Shown: positions 61,550 through 64,000 of the stretch, in pieces
Position numbering within the stretch: position 1 is the stretch's first letter
Layout: the number at the start of each line of letters is the position of its first letter
Source: Henriciella sp.
GTDB lineage: Bacteria > Pseudomonadota > Alphaproteobacteria > Caulobacterales > Hyphomonadaceae
Reading direction: 5' to 3'
Length of the DNA: 64,000 bases
Assembly (NCBI GenBank): GCA_012960415.1
Contig: DUBH01000022.1
Location: forward strand, 1 to 64,000
Notes under the pieces: generated by a model
Told to the model about the DNA's origin: nothing
The model's database searches: none
Seen by the model: the letters and a program-made list of their open reading frames with translations, nothing else
Made by a program: the position numbers and the translations under genes

Positions 61550-61569
61550 GGTGTGAGGATCTTCACACC
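61550..61569. promoter_or_regulatory. CRP-type site upstream of the envelope operon
   Basis: GGTGTGA-GGATCT-TCACACC, a perfect 7-bp dyad that contains the exact E. coli CRP consensus TGTGA-N6-TCACA. It lies 102 bp before the start at 61448. Confidence 0.8.
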
Positions 61570-61822
61570 ACTACGATTTTTTCTCCGTTCGGTGCCCGTA
61601 CCGCCTGATTGCAACAGGGCAGCAGCGCGGAGACCAAAGCTGAATGCAACAGGGTGAACGGCAGGCATCCGGAATGCATACATTGTCGTCAGGATGGGCC
61701 GGAAACGGCACCGATCGGTTGCCATTGCTGGCTCTGCCACCGCAAGGCCAATCCGCTCCACCAGCTGAGCTTTGGGACAATCCAGTCCGTATAATTTGAG
61801 ACGGCTCGAGTATTCTGATTTT

Positions 61823-61840
61823 CGGGAAACTGGCTGGCGG
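61823..61840. repeat. 18-bp direct repeat, right copy
   Basis: Identical to 45905-45922 and in the same orientation. It is followed by GAGAGG, so together with tggcgg it resembles the 3' end of a tRNA-Ser gene read in reverse, but only over about ten bases. Confidence 0.65.
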
Positions 61841-62007
61841 AGAGGAAGGGAGGGGTCGCCAGTAGCAAGCATATCATTAGCACCTTGTATTCAATACATT
61901 TTATCCCATTATCCCATTAGTTTCCAGAATGAATTGGAACAGTAGTTGTCACGTGGGCCACAATTGGGAGTGAGCAGCTTGTTTCCACAAGTGGTTAGTC
62001 TGCCTCT

Positions 62008-64000
62008 CTATCTACGTGACAGGTCCATTACCTTTATTCGAATACGGCCACTTCTCACCGCTGTGCTAGAACGCGACAGGTCTTCTTCGAGTTCATGCGG
62101 AGATAAGGGCTTTGCCAACCCTAACGACCTTGGTGGTGCCCTCAATCGCTTACTCGCCGTTGCATCCCCAAACCAGTAGACCAGAAGAATACCAAATCCC
62201 TGCGCCCGATGATCGACGGCTTGTTGTTCCCGTAATTGTTTGTCTGCAGCACTCCAGAGGTCGCGGTGCCACTGCCCCTTAGCCTCAATAGGAATATAGA
62301 GTTTGCCAGCGGTGCACTCTATGTCGCCCTCACGGTCATTTCCAAGGTGATTTTCGGGCTTGAATCGCACTTTCGAAGTTAGTTGCCGCAGGATGCCAAT
62401 CAGAGCATCGCTACAATCCTCTTCCTCCTTTGGCGTAGCCAAATCACTTTTGAAGAAGCCTCGCCAGCTATCGATGTCATCGCTTTTTATCATCGCCTCG
62501 GCTTGGTCCAACAACGCCAATATTTCTTGCTGAAGGTCGGCCAGCGAAAGTGGAACACTATCGCTTGCCAATGCTGACAACTGTTCGATTTGCAAAGACT
62601 TCCATTGTGACTCCGCCCGCCTTTGCCGATTCTCTTCGGAAACTGAGAGCACGAGTTTCTGATAGCCGTCTTGTACAGTTGCCAAATTCGCCAGTATCGT
62701 CGGCACTTCTGGGCCATCACTAGCAGCAATCGCCGAAATTAATCGCTTGACGTACTCGCTAGCATCCCAAGAGTTGGTATCACCAGAAGTAGTTCCATCG
62801 GGTCTATTGCTGTAGGGAAAGACTGTTCTCGCTTGTTCAACCAACCAAGCAGCAAGATCAGTGGGAGCTTGCTTACGAATTTCATCGTAAGGTCTGGGGC
62901 CTCGCAAAAAGTCACGAATCACCCAGAACAAGTCCGGATCTTTCTTGAGCCACTCAGCGGATTTCTCAGAGGAGTTAGCCAAATCAACTATTGTAGCAAC
63001 GGCTTGCCAAGTGAGCTTTCGTTCTCGGGTGAGCGATTTCATTTTCAGCCTACGCCCTACGATTGATCGCAAAAAGCTCTCTCTTCCTTGCGCCAGCACA
63101 AATTGGATAAGCTCTCTTTCGGGCCGCCAATGCATCCGCCAAATCTTGCTTAGCCACTCGCAAGCGAGCGAGAGGACCGTTTCTGCGTTCCGATGTGACG
63201 TCTCATTCAGTAGGTCATAAAGACCCGAAACAATTTCGGTACCCTTCCACAGTGCAGGCTCGCAAATCAGTCTAGAATAGCGCTCAAAGGCGGCATCATC
63301 TTGCTGCAACTCATCGAATACAGCCGACCGAAGTTGCTCCCACTCAGAACCTTCAGCCCAGTGATGTGCAATGTGGAGCTGTGCGATCACAATGTGCTCT
63401 GCTTCGCAATGGCTGAGAGTACCAGTCTGGCGAAGTCGTTCCCTCAATGCCGCGAGCCATATATAGCGATCATTCCAAATGAGGTTCTTCGCGTAGTCTT
63501 GAGCAACGATATCTGCTGATGGCGTCTGTTCCGCACGAGATAACCAATTCTCCAATCCTTCAATGAATAACTGACGAAGTTCGGGGCCGATAACCGCATT
63601 GAGTCTCTCGTCGATTGTCCCCAGATCGTTGAGGTCTCGATAGTGGCCAAAATAAACTTTGGAGATTGGCGCCAGCGCTGAAAATTGGCCCGTCTGGAGT
63701 GCCGATAGGTCGGCCTGCATGTCGTTGCGGAAGTCTCGCCAATTCGCCAACCGTTCATCGTTGAACCGTTTCTTGCGCGCGTCCTGTTCAATTTTCCAGC
63801 GTGGCGTGGGGGGGTTGAGTGTCGCTTGCACCCACTTATCGTATTCAACCTCATTGGCTGCAAAGCGACGCATGGCTTCTCGCGTAGCACTTCCGCTTTC
63901 GGCTGAATGCCTCACGATCGAAGCTATGTCGCGCCAATGCACATAAGATGACGGCAGGCGCGAAACAAAGTCTGCGAAGTCTTGGTCGCTCAGGGTTAAT
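62008..64000 (-). CDS. Large helical protein with a C-terminal nuclease-like domain, partial
   Basis: At least 664 residues are visible. The frame stays open to the window edge, so the N-terminus lies beyond it; an internal GTG at 63942 need not be the start. Most of the visible part is alpha-helical (YFGHYRDLNDLGTIDERLNA, LAALRERLRQTGTLSHCEAE). The last 130 residues look like a PD-(D/E)XK nuclease fold: DREGDIEC, then IPIEAKGQWHRDLWSAA with the E-x-K pair, and GILLVYWFGD. Long helical proteins with such tails occur in restriction-like defence. The upstream part would be needed to show a STAND or helicase core. Confidence 0.7.
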   Translation of the reverse strand, partial: LTLSDQDFADFVSRLPSSYVHWRDIASIVRHSAESGSATREAMRRFAANEVEYDKWVQATLNPPTPRWKIEQDARKKRFNDERLANWRDFRNDMQADLSALQTGQFSALAPISKVYFGHYRDLNDLGTIDERLNAVIGPELRQLFIEGLENWLSRAEQTPSADIVAQDYAKNLIWNDRYIWLAALRERLRQTGTLSHCEAEHIVIAQLHIAHHWAEGSEWEQLRSAVFDELQQDDAAFERYSRLICEPALWKGTEIVSGLYDLLNETSHRNAETVLSLACEWLSKIWRMHWRPERELIQFVLAQGRESFLRSIVGRRLKMKSLTRERKLTWQAVATIVDLANSSEKSAEWLKKDPDLFWVIRDFLRGPRPYDEIRKQAPTDLAAWLVEQARTVFPYSNRPDGTTSGDTNSWDASEYVKRLISAIAASDGPEVPTILANLATVQDGYQKLVLSVSEENRQRRAESQWKSLQIEQLSALASDSVPLSLADLQQEILALLDQAEAMIKSDDIDSWRGFFKSDLATPKEEEDCSDALIGILRQLTSKVRFKPENHLGNDREGDIECTAGKLYIPIEAKGQWHRDLWSAADKQLREQQAVDHRAQGFGILLVYWFGDATASKRLRAPPRSLGLAKPLSPHELEEDLSRSSTAVRSGRIRIKVMDLSRR

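Larger units (their letters stand above)
45905..61840. other. Putative genomic island with a cAMP-CRP circuit
   Basis: The interval between the two 18-bp repeats contains an IS6 element, a cyclase-ATPase, a CRP-family regulator, a P450-DyP operon, an exported-protein pair and a five-gene envelope operon. Three operons have matching CRP-type sites. No integrase is present, so mobility cannot be shown. The island boundaries are inferred from the repeats and the gene content. Confidence 0.45.
61449..62007. other. Right end of the island, no gene
   Basis: 559 bp without a supported gene. It contains the CRP-type site, a tRNA-like fragment around 61740-61790 (D-arm-like only), the right copy of the 18-bp repeat at 61823-61840 followed by GGAGAGGAAGG, and an AT-rich stretch at 61880-61930. 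Frames in this region are short and look non-coding. Confidence 0.6.

Noticed and set aside
61741..61790. tRNA-like segment on the minus strand
   Set aside because: It has a D-arm-like GCTCAGCTGGTGGAGC but no anticodon stem pairing and no T-arm with GGTTCGA, so it is not a functional tRNA.
61486..61872. 128-codon minus-strand frame at the right end of the island
   Set aside because: It overlaps the CRP-type site, the tRNA-like fragment and the 18-bp repeat, and shows no domain or ribosome-binding site.

Overview
The window reads as an alphaproteobacterial chromosome. The lineage is inferred from the high-GC backbone and from gene types common in Hyphomonadaceae-like marine or freshwater bacteria: a TonB-dependent receptor with a hydrolase and MFS partner, a BigR-type sulfide module, and BigR-like and CRP-like regulators. 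It is a patchwork of backbone segments and two accessory blocks.

Region 1 (1-6144, all minus strand) is an uptake and catabolism locus: an AraC-type regulator, a TonB-dependent outer-membrane receptor with its own terminator, a TTG-started alpha/beta hydrolase translationally coupled to an MFS transporter, and a small unknown gene.

Region 2 (about 6276-31096) is an integrative mobilizable element sitting at the 3' end of a tRNA-Leu(CAG) gene. It has a relaxosome accessory protein and relaxase at the left end. A VirD4/TraG coupling protein with two envelope proteins and a large serine recombinase lie at the right end; that recombinase's reading frame runs antisense through the tRNA gene. I see no type IV secretion channel genes, so it probably borrows one. 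Between these lies cargo that looks like conflict and defence material: ArdA antirestriction, a DUF5131/TcmP pair, a phosphoribosyltransferase-SLOG-nuclease operon, a ParB-like/HEPN-like operon, a small resolvase with palindromic sites, a four-repeat WxxG protein and a STAND NTPase.

Region 3 (31097-45800) is backbone: enoyl-CoA hydratase; a sulfide detoxification module (two YeeE/YedE halves diverging from BigR-like repressor, persulfide dioxygenase and SulP permease); an exported GH38-like protein lacking the usual catalytic residues; a hybrid sensor kinase and a LuxR-type regulator; and a sulfotransferase / glycosyltransferase-sulfotransferase / ABC exporter operon.

Region 4 (about 45905-61840) begins with an IS6-family element and is bracketed by an 18-bp direct repeat. 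It encodes a class III cyclase-STAND ATPase and a CRP-family regulator whose recognition helix matches that of E. coli CRP. Three near-perfect GTGA-N6-TCAC sites stand upstream of its three operons: an exported beta-barrel-like protein; a P450 plus a membrane-anchored DyP peroxidase; and a five-gene envelope operon including LpoB-like and YcfL-like lipoproteins. This looks like a self-contained cAMP-controlled island and is the strongest candidate here for an undescribed system. The right edge (62008-64000) holds the C-terminal part of a large helical protein with a restriction-nuclease-like tail.
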